Shown: positions 51,979 to 61,882 of the stretch, one piece after another | Layout: each line of letters opens with the position of its first letter | Numbering within the stretch: position 1 is the first letter of the stretch | DNA from: Palsa-965 sp044448685 | Lineage (GTDB): Bacteria; Bacteroidota; Bacteroidia; Palsa-965 | Length of the DNA stretch: 64,000 nt | Reading direction: 5' to 3' | NCBI GenBank assembly: GCA_044448685.1 | Contig: JBIOHC010000001.1 | Coordinates: 1-64,000, forward strand | Program-made: the position numbers and the translations under genes | Notes under the pieces: model-generated | Databases searched by the model: none | Seen by the model: only the letters and a program-made list of their open reading frames with translations | What the model was told of the DNA's origin: nothing

Positions 51979-52015
51979 TACACGCTGCTACGGACGTAAT
52001 ACACGCTGCTACGAA
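51974..52015. repeat. 21-bp tandem duplication over the lspA stop
   Basis: CGTAATACACGCTGCTACGG plus A at 51974-51994 is repeated with one change at 51995-52015. The first copy contains the lspA stop codon. Confidence 0.8.
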
Positions 52016-52053
52016 CGAAACAGGTGCTATTCTATATAATTAACATGAAACGT

Positions 52054-52095
52054 ATTGCCGGGCCGGAGTTTTCTTCATCTGAATCAATATGTAAT
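52054..52095 (-). pseudogene. Decayed copy of the TMTC-like gene 3' end
   Basis: About 42 bp matching 52204-52245, the last codons of the membrane TPR gene, with a few changes. On the minus strand it would read LIQMKKTPARQ, but the stop is replaced by TAC. It is 150 bp downstream of the true end. Confidence 0.6.
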
Positions 52096-52201
52096 ATTCC
52101 CTACATGATTTTCTCAGATCATTGCAGATCATTGTTACATCAAAAATCATAATTAATCATGATCATCATGTAGATCAGCGGTCTATCACGTTAGGGTTTT
52201 A

Positions 52202-54259
52202 TTATTGCCGGGCCGGCGCTTTCTTCATCTGAATCAACATATTATATCCTCTGGCGGCTTCCTGGTGATTGGGATCAAGTTTCAATGCATTGTCCCAGGA
52301 TATACGGGCATTATTGAAATCCTGTACCGTGAAAAAAGCTCCTCCCAGGTTGGCCCACATTTCGGCGCTGTTAGGCTCCAGATCAACAGCCTTTTTAAAC
52401 TGTTCTATCGCTTTCGGAATATCTTTGGCACGGGCAGCATCCAGCCCTTTCTGGAAGAACAGCCCTGCATATTGCTTGATCAATGAATTATTGGGTGCAA
52501 TCTGTTTTCCTTTCATCAGATTGGCATAGGTACTGTCAAACATCCCGAGTTTGAAATAGGCATACGCCAGGTTTGTAAAACCGGTCACATATTTAGGATG
52601 GAGACGAATGGCATTGCGGAGCGGAGGTATTGCTTTATAAATAAGCACTTTCTCCGAATCTTTATTCTCGAACAACCCGCTCATATCCAGATAGCCCTTG
52701 GCTGCATTACCGCAAACAAGGACACTGTTGGGAGATATAGCCAGGTCATGTGTAAACAAAGTGGCATCGTTTTTCCAGTCTGCATTCCGGCTCATGACCC
52801 GCCCTCCGCAAACAACAAGTAACACCGCTGACAACCCAAGCGCAGCAGCTTTCTGTTTTGAGAAATCAGGGAGTTTCTGCAGGAGATAGTATAACCCATA
52901 ACCCGCCAGGATGCAAAACGCAAAAGAAGGGGAATAAATAAGACGTTCGCTGAGTGTAGTGCCGATTTCTGTAAGCAGGTTGGAAATGATGAACAGATGA
53001 GCCAGGTAAAACCATAGGAAGAAAGAAAGGATATGGCGGCGCATCGTCAGCATGATCGTAATGGCAACGATACCGATATGCAGGAAGAGAGAGATCCAGA
53101 AGTGCCAGTCGCTAAATGTGATGAACGGAATCTGCTTGAAGGAGTAATCCACACAAAGCGAGTTGGGATAAACCTGCATCCAGAGATAACGTGCAAGCAT
53201 GTACACCTTGGTACAGAATTTTTCAGCAAACCCGGATGCGGCTATATATTGGTTGTTGAGCACTTCCGTGGCATGGAAATGAGATGCCTGACCGGGAGGG
53301 ATGATGATGACACGAATAATATAAAAGACAGCCATGATGCCGAAATAAGGCAAAGAAGCCCGGATACTCTCTCCAGGCTTTTTTTGCAGAACCAGGTAAA
53401 AGAACAGTGGAAGTATCACAAACATGACAATGCCGTATTCTTTCGACAGCAGGGCGCAGAAAAGGGATAATAAACCGGCCAGTAATGCACTTGTTTTTTT
53501 TGTTTCGGAGTATTTGAAAACAAATACAAAGGTCATCACAGCGAACAGCAGAGCCATCAGCTCATCCCGGCTTTTAATATTATCGACTACTTCGGTATGA
53601 ATGGGATGGATGGCAAAAACGAGGGCACACAAAAAACCCAGGTCGGGGTTGTTACGAAAAATCTGTTCCCGCATGAGGTACAGCACAAAGCCTATCGTAA
53701 GCAGATAGATAAGCACATTATCGAGGTGGCGGGGAAATGTTTCATTGTGAAAGGTGCTGATCTGTGCTCCGAAAACCTTGTCTTTGACAGGATTTCCATC
53801 TTTACCGGGGTATTCTACATCCACATAGAATGCATCAAAGCCGGTAATCCTGCTTTTTTGATGGTATTGGCCGGCATGATCCTCGACCTCTACTTCATCC
53901 CCAACCTTCATCCCGAAGAATTGTTGCTCCACCGCAAAAGTGGCAATTGAGAGCGGACGGTAACGTCCTCCCTGAAACTCATCTACAGCATTGTATTTTT
54001 TGTAAAAAGCATACATGGAATGCTTTGTGAAGATCTCTTTTAGTCCCTTGGTGCCTGCCAGTACGGAATTGTTCTCCTTAATCATAGGCCCGTCGTCGAG
54101 GGCATATTCATTCATCAGGGAGTTGGCATAAAAAACAAATCCAATAATCAGCAACAGATAAAGCTGCTTACGAAAGCCATTCACAGGAAAATAGGAAGGC
54201 TTTGCCAGTTCCGGGACCGGGGCTGAGGAAGTTTTTGTTTTTTTTGATGTTTTAGCCAT
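52202..54259 (-). CDS. TMTC/PMT-like membrane protein with TPR repeats
   Basis: 685 residues. A Lys/Ser-rich cytoplasmic start is followed by a helix and a DD motif loop (NEYALDDGPMI), about ten transmembrane helices (HPIHTEVVDNIKSRDELMALL is the conserved TMTC-type segment) and three to four TPR units at the C-terminus (EQFKKAVDLEPNSAEMWANLGGAFFTVQDFNNARISWDNALKLDP). This layout is that of TMTC-type proteins, relatives of O-mannosyltransferases. A glycosyl-transfer role on exported proteins is inferred, not shown. The gene ends beside a short decayed duplicate of its own 3' end. Confidence 0.85.
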   Translation of the reverse strand: MAKTSKKTKTSSAPVPELAKPSYFPVNGFRKQLYLLLIIGFVFYANSLMNEYALDDGPMIKENNSVLAGTKGLKEIFTKHSMYAFYKKYNAVDEFQGGRYRPLSIATFAVEQQFFGMKVGDEVEVEDHAGQYHQKSRITGFDAFYVDVEYPGKDGNPVKDKVFGAQISTFHNETFPRHLDNVLIYLLTIGFVLYLMREQIFRNNPDLGFLCALVFAIHPIHTEVVDNIKSRDELMALLFAVMTFVFVFKYSETKKTSALLAGLLSLFCALLSKEYGIVMFVILPLFFYLVLQKKPGESIRASLPYFGIMAVFYIIRVIIIPPGQASHFHATEVLNNQYIAASGFAEKFCTKVYMLARYLWMQVYPNSLCVDYSFKQIPFITFSDWHFWISLFLHIGIVAITIMLTMRRHILSFFLWFYLAHLFIISNLLTEIGTTLSERLIYSPSFAFCILAGYGLYYLLQKLPDFSKQKAAALGLSAVLLVVCGGRVMSRNADWKNDATLFTHDLAISPNSVLVCGNAAKGYLDMSGLFENKDSEKVLIYKAIPPLRNAIRLHPKYVTGFTNLAYAYFKLGMFDSTYANLMKGKQIAPNNSLIKQYAGLFFQKGLDAARAKDIPKAIEQFKKAVDLEPNSAEMWANLGGAFFTVQDFNNARISWDNALKLDPNHQEAARGYNMLIQMKKAPARQ

Positions 54260-54273
54260 GGTATGCTTTGAGG

Positions 54274-54281
54274 CAAAAATA
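54274..54281 (-). promoter_or_regulatory. TAnnTTTG box of the TMTC-like gene
   Basis: TATTTTTG on the minus strand, 14 bp before the ATG at 54259. No -33 partner is clear. Confidence 0.4.
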
Positions 54282-54335
54282 GGATATTAATCCTTTTCCT
54301 GAAGCCTGAAACAGGAAGCAGGAATGATTTATTAC

Positions 54336-54343
54336 TAAATTTG
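54336..54343 (+). promoter_or_regulatory. TAnnTTTG box of the histidine kinase gene
   Basis: TAAATTTG at 54336-54343. A TTG start at 54341 lies inside it, so translation probably begins later, at GTG 54389. Confidence 0.45.
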
Positions 54344-54388
54344 TTTGAAGCCCGGAAAATTAGGATTCAAAATGCCGGCTTCCTGCAT

Positions 54389-57300
54389 GTGAGGAAATTA
54401 TTCCACAACCGGCTCTTCCTGTGTTCCCTGTCCATCCTGTTCCTGGTATCGGGTCAGCTCTTGCATACTATGCACCGGGAAAACCCACAGACTGATGCAA
54501 GGAAACTTGAATCGGTGCTACACAGCAAAGAGAAGAGAATTAATGAAGAACTGGATCTGCTCCGCTCCAAGGCTGGCAAGCTGAATTATAACCAGCTTTT
54601 TACCCAACGCCCCGACTACTATAATTCTTTTTTCAAAAAAGACGGCCTGGTACTGCTCATTTATGAGAATGACACACTGAAGTTCTGGTCCGACAACTCC
54701 GTAGCGGTCGAGAACTACATGAAGGAAGTTTGTCTCGATGATCATATGGCCAAACTGAAAAACGGTTGGTTCGAAGTGGTAAAAAAGCCGCTCTCCTCTT
54801 CCCGTACTGCCGTAGGCCTGATTCATATCAAAAATGAATATCCCTACCAGAATCATTATCTGAATAATGATTTCCAGCACGATTTCAAAGTATCCTCCCA
54901 TGTCAAACTCCAGATCAACGAAAATGCAGCCCTTCCCTCTGTAAGGAATACGAAAGGAGAATACCTTTTCTCTATGCATCCCCTTACATCCCCGTTGCAG
55001 GATGATTTTCCTATTCCCTGGTTTCAGGTCGTTCTGAACGGGCTGGGTATTGTCCTCCTGATACTATTTATCAGGGAGCTGATGCGTGGCTTCAGGGATA
55101 AAATCGGAGAGGGGGGGGGAGCTGTACTGTTCGTCACCGTACTCATCCTTCTGCGTTTGCTTTCCATCGTGTTGCATCTTCCGGATGCATTTTATCAAAG
55201 CACCCTGTTCGGACCGAAATATTACGGTGATGCAGGCTCTTTCTGGCTGAGTTCTCTGGGCGATTTATTGCTGAATACCCTTCTCCTTTTTTACATCACA
55301 TTCTACATTTCCAGGCATTGGAAAGTGACGCTTAACAAACTATCGGGAAAGAAAGCGGTATTGATTGTCTGTTCATTTTTGCTTTTTTTCTCTGTATTCT
55401 GGCTATCCTGGTTTACTGACAATCTTTTCAAGGGCCTCATTCATAATTCGGAAATCAATTTCAGTGTCAACGAGCTTTTCAGCCTGAATTTTTATTCCCT
55501 CCTGGGGGTGCTCATTGTTGGGTTGCTGCTCTTTTCCTTTTTTCTGCTTACAGACCTTGTATTGAGTTTTGTCAATTCGGCGGGGTTGCCTGTTCCTGCG
55601 CGCCTGATACTGTTTATCGGTTCGGCCCTTTTCTTCGCATTGCTATGCCACCTGACAGGGGTACTTGATCCCGTAGCATTCTGCTGGTCCTTTGCGGTTA
55701 TTGTCATTGTTGCGGCTGTCAAAAGACAATCAGCCGGATCCTATTCTTTTTCCGGATCCATCCTGCTTGTCATGATCCTGAGTATGTATTCGGTTCATAC
55801 TTTTCTGAAATATACGGGTATCAAGGAAAAAGACAACCGGAAAGTATATGCCGAAAAACTGTCTGCGGAGCAGGATCCTATAGCCGAACACCTGTATCCG
55901 GAAGTGGAGCCCCAGCTGCTCACAGACTCTGTACTTCTTCACGATCTCCTTTCTCCCCGGACCTATGAAGCCTTCCAGAAAAGACTCACTCAGCGCTATT
56001 TCGGGGGTTATTGGGAAAAGTATGATATACGCATTACCTATTTTGACAGTGCCTGCAATGCACTTATCAAACCGAATCGTCAAAGCCCGGATAATATTAC
56101 GTATTTCGACGAGCTGATTACCAAATCGGGACAGGAAACATATACTCCCAATCTATATTACCTGCAGAATCTTTCAGGTAAGATAAGCTACCTGGCACGG
56201 ATTCCGATATACCTCAATTCAAGAGATGCAATCCCTTCTCATCTCATCCTGGTTTTTGAATCCAAATTTATTTCGGAAGAAGTCGGATTTCCGGAATTGC
56301 TTCTCGACAGAGACCTGGGTATAACCCAGCAAATAGCTAATTATTCCTATGCCAAATACAGGAATGGAAAACTCGTCAATCAATATGGAAAATATCACTA
56401 TCCTATCATTTCAGCAGCCTATGATGGGTATAGGGAACCCTTTTCATTTCTTGTCGCCGACGGCTATAATCACCTTATTCACCGACCGGACGCCTCAACA
56501 CTTATTCTGATTAGCAAACCGGATAGCGGTCTGGTGGGTGATGTAACCACGTTCTCCTATCTGTTTGCTTTTTACAGCCTGCAGCTCCTCCTGCTTTTAT
56601 TTCTGAAGCAGCTTGTCTTCAGCGGACTAAGTATCTCGGCCCTAACTTTTAAGGCAAGAATACAGGCCATCCTGGTTTTTATTGTCTTAATTAGTCTGGC
56701 TCTTTTCGGTTTCGGGACCGTGTTTTATATACGGGCCCAGTATGAAGCAAAGAACACGGAGAACATTACCGAGAAGCTTCAGTCCGTGCTGGCTGAAGTA
56801 GACACACGTTTTGAAGTTGAGGAGCTTGACCGGAATTACCGGGAGTATTCATCTTTTATCCTGAAAAAACTTTCCAATATCTTTTTCACCGATATAAACC
56901 TGTACGATGCAAACGGAAATCTGTATGTATCCTCCCGTCCGGAAGTTTTTGACGAAGGGCTCGTTTCAAAAAAAATGAATCCGGAAGCCTATTATCAGAT
57001 GGGTTTAAGGAAGAAATCGGAATTTGTGCATGATGAAAACATTGGCAATCTGAACTATCTATCGGCCTATGTTCCATTCAAAAACCGGAACGGTAAGGAA
57101 ATCGCCTTCCTGAACCTGCCTTATTTTGCCAAACAAAGCGAACTGGAAAAAGAGATCTCCACCTTCCTGGTGGCGCTGATCAATATTTATGTCCTGCTTT
57201 TTGCTATGTCAATTATCGTAGCGGTGATTATTTCCAACTACCTGACACGGCCACTTAAACTCATCCAGGATAAGATGAGTAAGGTAAAGCTGGGCGAAGC

Positions 57301-58096
57301 CAACGAACTTATTGAATGGAACCAGCTCGATGAAATCGGCAGCCTGATAAGAGAGTATAACCGTATGATTGAAGAGCTTGCACGAAGTGCCGATCTGCTT
57401 GCACGTTCTGAACGGGAAAGTGCCTGGAGAGAAATGGCCAAACAGGTGGCCCATGAAATTAAGAATCCGCTGACGCCCATGAAGCTTAGCATTCAGCATA
57501 TGCAAAGGCTCATTGATGACAAAAGTCCGGATCTGGAAAAGAAGGTCGGGCGATTGGCTCAGACTCTCATCGAGCAGATAGACACACTGTCTTCCATAGC
57601 CAGCGAATTTTCAAGCTTTGCAAAAATGCCAAAAGCTGTCAGTGAAGCCATTGATCTTAAACAGCTAATCCCTTCTTCTCTCGACCTGTTCAAGGAAACA
57701 CCCGGGGTGGATATACATTTTGTCTGCGAAGATACCAGACCGGATTTTAGGGTGTATGCCGACAAAGAACAATTGCTCCGTATGCTCAATAACCTCCTGA
57801 AAAATGCGGTGCAGGCTATACCCGAAGACAGGCACGGCGTCATCTCAGTAGAGCTGAGCTATGCGGAAGAAATGCAGGTTATAGCCATAAAAGATAACGG
57901 TACGGGTATACAGGAAGACCTGATGGATAAAATATTTGTGCCCAACTTTACGACCAAAAGCACGGGTATGGGCCTTGGCCTGGCAATGGTAAAAAGTATC
58001 GTGGAGACCTTCGGAGGACAGATACGTTTCGAAACGAAGAAGGACAAGGGAAGTATATTCTACATATATCTTCCTGAACTAAAAACAAAAGCTTAA
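54389..58096 (+). CDS. Large NtrY-like membrane sensor histidine kinase
   Basis: About 1235 residues from GTG 54389. An N-terminal helix (HNRLFLCSLSILFLVSGQLL) and an extracytoplasmic domain are followed by a central block of seven or eight transmembrane helices, a second extracytoplasmic sensor domain, two more helices, a HAMP segment (ISNYLTRPLKLIQDKMSKVKLGE), the H-box with His1022 (MAKQVAHEIKNPLTPMKLS) and the ATPase (LLKNAVQAIP, IKDNGTGIQEDL, GMGLGLAMVKSIVETFGG). The order matches NtrY-type kinases. No response regulator is adjacent. The last four bases overlap the end of hemB on the other strand. Confidence 0.93.
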   Translation: MRKLFHNRLFLCSLSILFLVSGQLLHTMHRENPQTDARKLESVLHSKEKRINEELDLLRSKAGKLNYNQLFTQRPDYYNSFFKKDGLVLLIYENDTLKFWSDNSVAVENYMKEVCLDDHMAKLKNGWFEVVKKPLSSSRTAVGLIHIKNEYPYQNHYLNNDFQHDFKVSSHVKLQINENAALPSVRNTKGEYLFSMHPLTSPLQDDFPIPWFQVVLNGLGIVLLILFIRELMRGFRDKIGEGGGAVLFVTVLILLRLLSIVLHLPDAFYQSTLFGPKYYGDAGSFWLSSLGDLLLNTLLLFYITFYISRHWKVTLNKLSGKKAVLIVCSFLLFFSVFWLSWFTDNLFKGLIHNSEINFSVNELFSLNFYSLLGVLIVGLLLFSFFLLTDLVLSFVNSAGLPVPARLILFIGSALFFALLCHLTGVLDPVAFCWSFAVIVIVAAVKRQSAGSYSFSGSILLVMILSMYSVHTFLKYTGIKEKDNRKVYAEKLSAEQDPIAEHLYPEVEPQLLTDSVLLHDLLSPRTYEAFQKRLTQRYFGGYWEKYDIRITYFDSACNALIKPNRQSPDNITYFDELITKSGQETYTPNLYYLQNLSGKISYLARIPIYLNSRDAIPSHLILVFESKFISEEVGFPELLLDRDLGITQQIANYSYAKYRNGKLVNQYGKYHYPIISAAYDGYREPFSFLVADGYNHLIHRPDASTLILISKPDSGLVGDVTTFSYLFAFYSLQLLLLLFLKQLVFSGLSISALTFKARIQAILVFIVLISLALFGFGTVFYIRAQYEAKNTENITEKLQSVLAEVDTRFEVEELDRNYREYSSFILKKLSNIFFTDINLYDANGNLYVSSRPEVFDEGLVSKKMNPEAYYQMGLRKKSEFVHDENIGNLNYLSAYVPFKNRNGKEIAFLNLPYFAKQSELEKEISTFLVALINIYVLLFAMSIIVAVIISNYLTRPLKLIQDKMSKVKLGEANELIEWNQLDEIGSLIREYNRMIEELARSADLLARSERESAWREMAKQVAHEIKNPLTPMKLSIQHMQRLIDDKSPDLEKKVGRLAQTLIEQIDTLSSIASEFSSFAKMPKAVSEAIDLKQLIPSSLDLFKETPGVDIHFVCEDTRPDFRVYADKEQLLRMLNNLLKNAVQAIPEDRHGVISVELSYAEEMQVIAIKDNGTGIQEDLMDKIFVPNFTTKSTGMGLGLAMVKSIVETFGGQIRFETKKDKGSIFYIYLPELKTKA

Positions 58097-59064
58097 AGCC
58101 AGGCCTTGCTCAGGATATCCCGGGCATGATAGGTGATGATGATATCAGCTCCGGCACGGGTAAAGGCATACATATTCTCCATCACGATTTTCTGTTCATC
58201 AATGAGTGAGGCAGCAGCAGCAGCCTTTACCATAGAATATTCACCAGATACATTATAACAGGCAACAGGCAAATTGGTTTGGGCACGCAAACCGGCAATC
58301 ACGTCCAGATAGGCAAGGGCCGGTTTCACCATCAGGATATCAGCACCTTCCGCTTCGTCGAGTTCAGCTTCCCGCATTGCTTCCCGCCCGTTCCTGAAAT
58401 CCATCTGGTATGATTTGCGGTCTCCCTCCTGAGGAGAGGAATCAGCAGCTGAACGGAATGGACCGTAATAAGCAGATGCAAATTTGATGGCATAGGACAT
58501 GAGGGCAGTGTTACTGAATCCGTTACTGTCGAGCAGGGTGCGTATTGCCCCAACCCGTCCATCCATCATATCCGAAGGAGCCACCATATCGGCACCGGCC
58601 ATGGCATGACTCAGGGCCATCTGAGATAAGACTTTAAGACTTTTATCATTATCCACATAATGATCGTGCAAGACCCCGCAATGCCCGTGTGTGGTATAGG
58701 CACAGACACAGATATCGGTGATTACATACAACTGACTGCCGAATTGTTTTTTAAGCTCCCGCACAGCTCGTGCCACAATAGTCCCTTCCTTAGCAGCAGA
58801 ACTTCCGTCTTCGGTTTTTTCTTCTCCCACACCGAAGAGCAGGATTTTGTTGATGCCGAGTTTGAGTCCGATCTCAACATCCTTAACCAAACGGTCAATC
58901 GTGAAATGGCTGATACCGGGCATGGCATCAATGGGGTGAACTGTATTTGTTCCGTCTATCACAAAATAAGGATAGATAAACATTTCCTTGCTGAGTCTTG
59001 TTTCTGCGGCCATTTCCCGGATGATGGGATTGGCTCTTAATCGGCGGGGGCGTTCGGTAAGCAT
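58093..59064 (-). CDS. hemB: Porphobilinogen synthase
   Basis: 323 residues. Metal site TDICVCAYTTHGHCGVL (three cysteines, zinc type), RSAADSSPQEGDRKSYQMD, the Schiff-base Lys in MVKPALAYLD, and PVACYNVSGEYSMVKAA. It joins two 5-aminolevulinate molecules into porphobilinogen in heme and cobalamin-precursor synthesis. Start ATG 59064 is 26 bp downstream of the hemCD stop, so it is probably the last gene of the hem operon. Its 3' end overlaps the convergent kinase gene by 4 bp with no room for a terminator. Confidence 0.96.
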   Translation of the reverse strand: MLTERPRRLRANPIIREMAAETRLSKEMFIYPYFVIDGTNTVHPIDAMPGISHFTIDRLVKDVEIGLKLGINKILLFGVGEEKTEDGSSAAKEGTIVARAVRELKKQFGSQLYVITDICVCAYTTHGHCGVLHDHYVDNDKSLKVLSQMALSHAMAGADMVAPSDMMDGRVGAIRTLLDSNGFSNTALMSYAIKFASAYYGPFRSAADSSPQEGDRKSYQMDFRNGREAMREAELDEAEGADILMVKPALAYLDVIAGLRAQTNLPVACYNVSGEYSMVKAAAAASLIDEQKIVMENMYAFTRAGADIIITYHARDILSKAWL

Positions 59065-59090
59065 GATTTTATGTATTAGTATGTTGAATA

Positions 59091-60665
59091 TTATAAACTG
59101 TAAACAGCCTGGGCAATTCCTATATCGTCAAAAGTTGCAGGCAAAGCAAACCGGTGTACTCCGAACTGTTTCAGTGCAGCACCTGTTGCACCACCCATGG
59201 CAACGATTTTTTGCCCGGTCTTTATTTTATTCTTCTCAAAAAAAGCCTCCACATTCGAAGGGCTTGTGAATATCAGGACATCGGCAGCCGGAACCTGTAT
59301 ATCATTGTATTTAATGGTTTCATAAACCGTCAGATCCACCACCTTGCTGCTGTTTACAAACTGTTGTTGTATGCTGCGCATGCTTTCCTTGGCCACAGGG
59401 AAGAGCACTGTCCCATCGCCTACAGTAGCAGCAAACTGTTTGCCCGTCATGCGTGTGTCGGTTGAGTAGCCAATGAAGTCAGGCTTCATCCCGAAACGCC
59501 TCAGGGCTTCGGCTGTTGATTTGCCCACGCACCCGTATTTCACTTTGCCAACTTCCGGCTTCTGGCCAAAGAAATGCTTTACGGCATTTTTACTGGTGAA
59601 GAAAATCCAGTCGCACGTTGGCAGTAATTTGATGGGTACAGGGCGGATATCTATGAGGGCTTGTGAATGCAAAGCAATACCATTTGCCTCCAGTGATTTG
59701 GAAAGCAAATCAAGACGACCGGTACTGTTGCGTGTGATATAGGCAGAACTCAAAGCGGTATTACGCAAACGTTCCAGGATACGATCGGCCATACCAACAG
59801 TATCCTTGCTTTCGTCATAGATCCATTTAGGAGCTTTGTCCCATGCCTTTGCAAAAGAAGTCCAGGAGCGGAACAAAGGGTTTCCGTCAATATCCGAATC
59901 TGCAATACAATAAACGCCTAAGGGAAGCTGACAGCCCCCGTCAAGCTGGTTAAGTACCCGGCGTTCCACTTCAATGGTTTCGGCAACATCCGGATGATTC
60001 AGAGCCTGGAGGGTTTTAAACAGTTCGGTATCATTTTCCCTGATCTGCAATGCAAGCACACCCTGAGCAGGAGCAGGGACGAATTCAATGGGATCCATTT
60101 TCTCTACATGAAATTCGTCGAGGTTGATGTTCAGACGTTCCACACCGGCAGCAGCAAGCAGTATGGCATCGTATTGCTTGTCCCGCAGTTTCTGTATACG
60201 GGTAGGGACATTGCCCCTCAATTCCTTTATTTCAATATCATCACGAAAAACAAGCATCTGTGATTTGCGCCGGGCCGAAGAGGTTCCGAGTGCAGCGCCT
60301 TTTTTGAGGTTGAATTTATTTTTAAGATCAACAGACTCTTTCAAAATAAGCAACAGCTCAGCCGGATCTTCCCTGTGAGACACAGCCGCAATCTTCAACC
60401 CTGCAGGTGATGTGGTTGGAAGATCCTTGTGGGAATGCACAGCGAGATCAATTGTTTTATTGAGCAGACATTCTTCCAGCTCTTTCGTGAAAAACCCTTT
60501 TCCTTCCAGCTTATCGAAGCTGAGGTGCTGTATGGCATCACCCTGGGTCTTGATGATTTTAATTTCGGCGGTGATGCCGATCTTTTTCAGTTCAGCCTGT
60601 ACAAAATGTGCCTGCCATAAAGCCAGATCACTTCCACGGGAGCCAATGGTGATTTGTTTACTCAT
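59091..60665 (-). CDS. hemC-hemD: Hydroxymethylbilane synthase / uroporphyrinogen-III synthase fusion
   Basis: 524 residues from ATG 60665. HemC part (residues 1-300): TIGSRGSDLALWQA, Asp81 in HSHKDLPT, RGNVPTRIQKL, and the dipyrromethane Cys245 in GGCQLPLG. The remaining 220 residues form a HemD domain (IFFTSKNAVKHFF, YGCVGKSTAEALRRFG, VLIFTSPSNVEAFFE, VAMGGATGAALKQFG). The single protein makes hydroxymethylbilane and closes it to uroporphyrinogen III. The start overlaps the upstream unknown gene by 8 bp, and hemB follows 26 bp later. Confidence 0.95.
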   Translation of the reverse strand: MSKQITIGSRGSDLALWQAHFVQAELKKIGITAEIKIIKTQGDAIQHLSFDKLEGKGFFTKELEECLLNKTIDLAVHSHKDLPTTSPAGLKIAAVSHREDPAELLLILKESVDLKNKFNLKKGAALGTSSARRKSQMLVFRDDIEIKELRGNVPTRIQKLRDKQYDAILLAAAGVERLNINLDEFHVEKMDPIEFVPAPAQGVLALQIRENDTELFKTLQALNHPDVAETIEVERRVLNQLDGGCQLPLGVYCIADSDIDGNPLFRSWTSFAKAWDKAPKWIYDESKDTVGMADRILERLRNTALSSAYITRNSTGRLDLLSKSLEANGIALHSQALIDIRPVPIKLLPTCDWIFFTSKNAVKHFFGQKPEVGKVKYGCVGKSTAEALRRFGMKPDFIGYSTDTRMTGKQFAATVGDGTVLFPVAKESMRSIQQQFVNSSKVVDLTVYETIKYNDIQVPAADVLIFTSPSNVEAFFEKNKIKTGQKIVAMGGATGAALKQFGVHRFALPATFDDIGIAQAVYSL

Positions 60666-61710
60666 ATACAAAGGGTTTTATGCGCCAGCAGGGGGCATCG
60701 TTTTTTTTAGCTTCAATCGGGTCTAAGTAATATTCTGTTGTTGGGCCATGACCGATGGCGATTAAAGGGACGCCGATCACCAAACCGCTCAGTAAGCTGA
60801 TTCCGCTGAATAGTAAAAACTGGTGGGTGTCGAAAGAGTTGAAATGAGGGGCGGAGGCGAAGAGGGGGGAGGCGAGGAAGGCGCTTGCAACGGAAAGAGT
60901 GGCAACAGTTCCGCCTATACCGGAAAGGACAGGATGTTTTTCAAGCCGTGGGGTTATGCTGTAAATGTTTTTTATACAATAGGATCTTATGGGCAAATTG
61001 GCGTTATTATCAATGATCAGTTCTTTCGATTGCCCTTTGCCATTAATATCTGTAAACGATAAATATTCGGATTCGCATTTTATTTTCAATGTATCATCAT
61101 GAACCCCTATGAAATATCCAGAGGCCTGTGAGGAATATTCCTGCAGGGTGTCATTCCTGAGTTGAATACTAATGTGCTCATCCAAATAGCTGGCAATTTT
61201 GATTGTTTTGGTCGAATCTTGTGGGTTAATAAGAAATAAATTATTGGGTTGAGGATCGTGATATAATCTTGAAGTTCTAAGAGCAATACGCTTAAAGAAA
61301 AGTACTGAATCCGCATAGGTATTATCTCTTTTACGAACAAGTGCTTTAACTGCAAGCGTATCCGAAGTTAAGTGAACAATCCCATCGGATATTAATAAAG
61401 GAATAAGTCCGACACAATAAGTCTCATCGGGATTAAAACTATGTCTGTATAGCAAAATAAATTTTTTCTTCCCTTTTATCTTCCATCTGGCTTGTGATAG
61501 CAAACATTTCCAACTCTTAAATGGAGCAGCAGTTATTTCCTCTTGAAATTTACCATCGTGATAAAATGTAATAATACGGGTTGCATTCTTGTCAATACTC
61601 GCCCAGCTCCCCACCAGCATTTTCTTAATCGAATCGCTGCTCTGTGCTTTCAACCTCAAAGCTGGAATCACAAAGAGAATCAAAAAGAAGAAGAGGAGTT
61701 TACGGAACAT
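60658..61710 (-). CDS. Secreted or membrane protein of unknown function within the hem cluster
   Basis: 350 residues with a signal peptide (MFRKLLFFFLILFVIPALRLKAQ). The first part resembles a lipocalin-like start (MLVGSWASIDKNATRIITFYHDGKFQEEI), followed by a beta-rich middle; near residue 275 come one or two hydrophobic helices (GTVATLSVASAFLASPLFAS and FLLFSGISLLSGLVIGVPLIAI). I recognise no family. Its stop overlaps the hemCD start by 8 bp, so it probably lies in the hem operon, but nothing in the sequence suggests a heme enzyme. It could be a recent insertion; neighbouring genomes would tell. Confidence 0.7.
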   Translation of the reverse strand: MFRKLLFFFLILFVIPALRLKAQSSDSIKKMLVGSWASIDKNATRIITFYHDGKFQEEITAAPFKSWKCLLSQARWKIKGKKKFILLYRHSFNPDETYCVGLIPLLISDGIVHLTSDTLAVKALVRKRDNTYADSVLFFKRIALRTSRLYHDPQPNNLFLINPQDSTKTIKIASYLDEHISIQLRNDTLQEYSSQASGYFIGVHDDTLKIKCESEYLSFTDINGKGQSKELIIDNNANLPIRSYCIKNIYSITPRLEKHPVLSGIGGTVATLSVASAFLASPLFASAPHFNSFDTHQFLLFSGISLLSGLVIGVPLIAIGHGPTTEYYLDPIEAKKNDAPCWRIKPFVYE

Positions 61711-61817
61711 GTACTTAAATCAGGATGCGAATATCACCATAAAAACGCTTGCCGGATATGATAAATACAGAAATCATACCTGATCATAATCATCATGAAA
61801 AGGCGGTAAACCACCCC

Positions 61818-61859
61818 CTTCCGACTTACGTCGGAAGACCCCTCCTTTTCAAGGAGGGG
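61818..61859. repeat. Two adjacent perfect palindromes after hemA
   Basis: CTTCCGAC / GTCGGAAG (61818-61837) and CCCCTCCTT / AAGGAGGGG (61839-61859). They lie just beyond the hemA stop but without a T-tract; they look like a short dispersed palindromic repeat and may protect the 3' end or pause transcription. Confidence 0.75.
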
Positions 61860-61882
61860 AGCTGGAAATGTGTCAGGATAGC

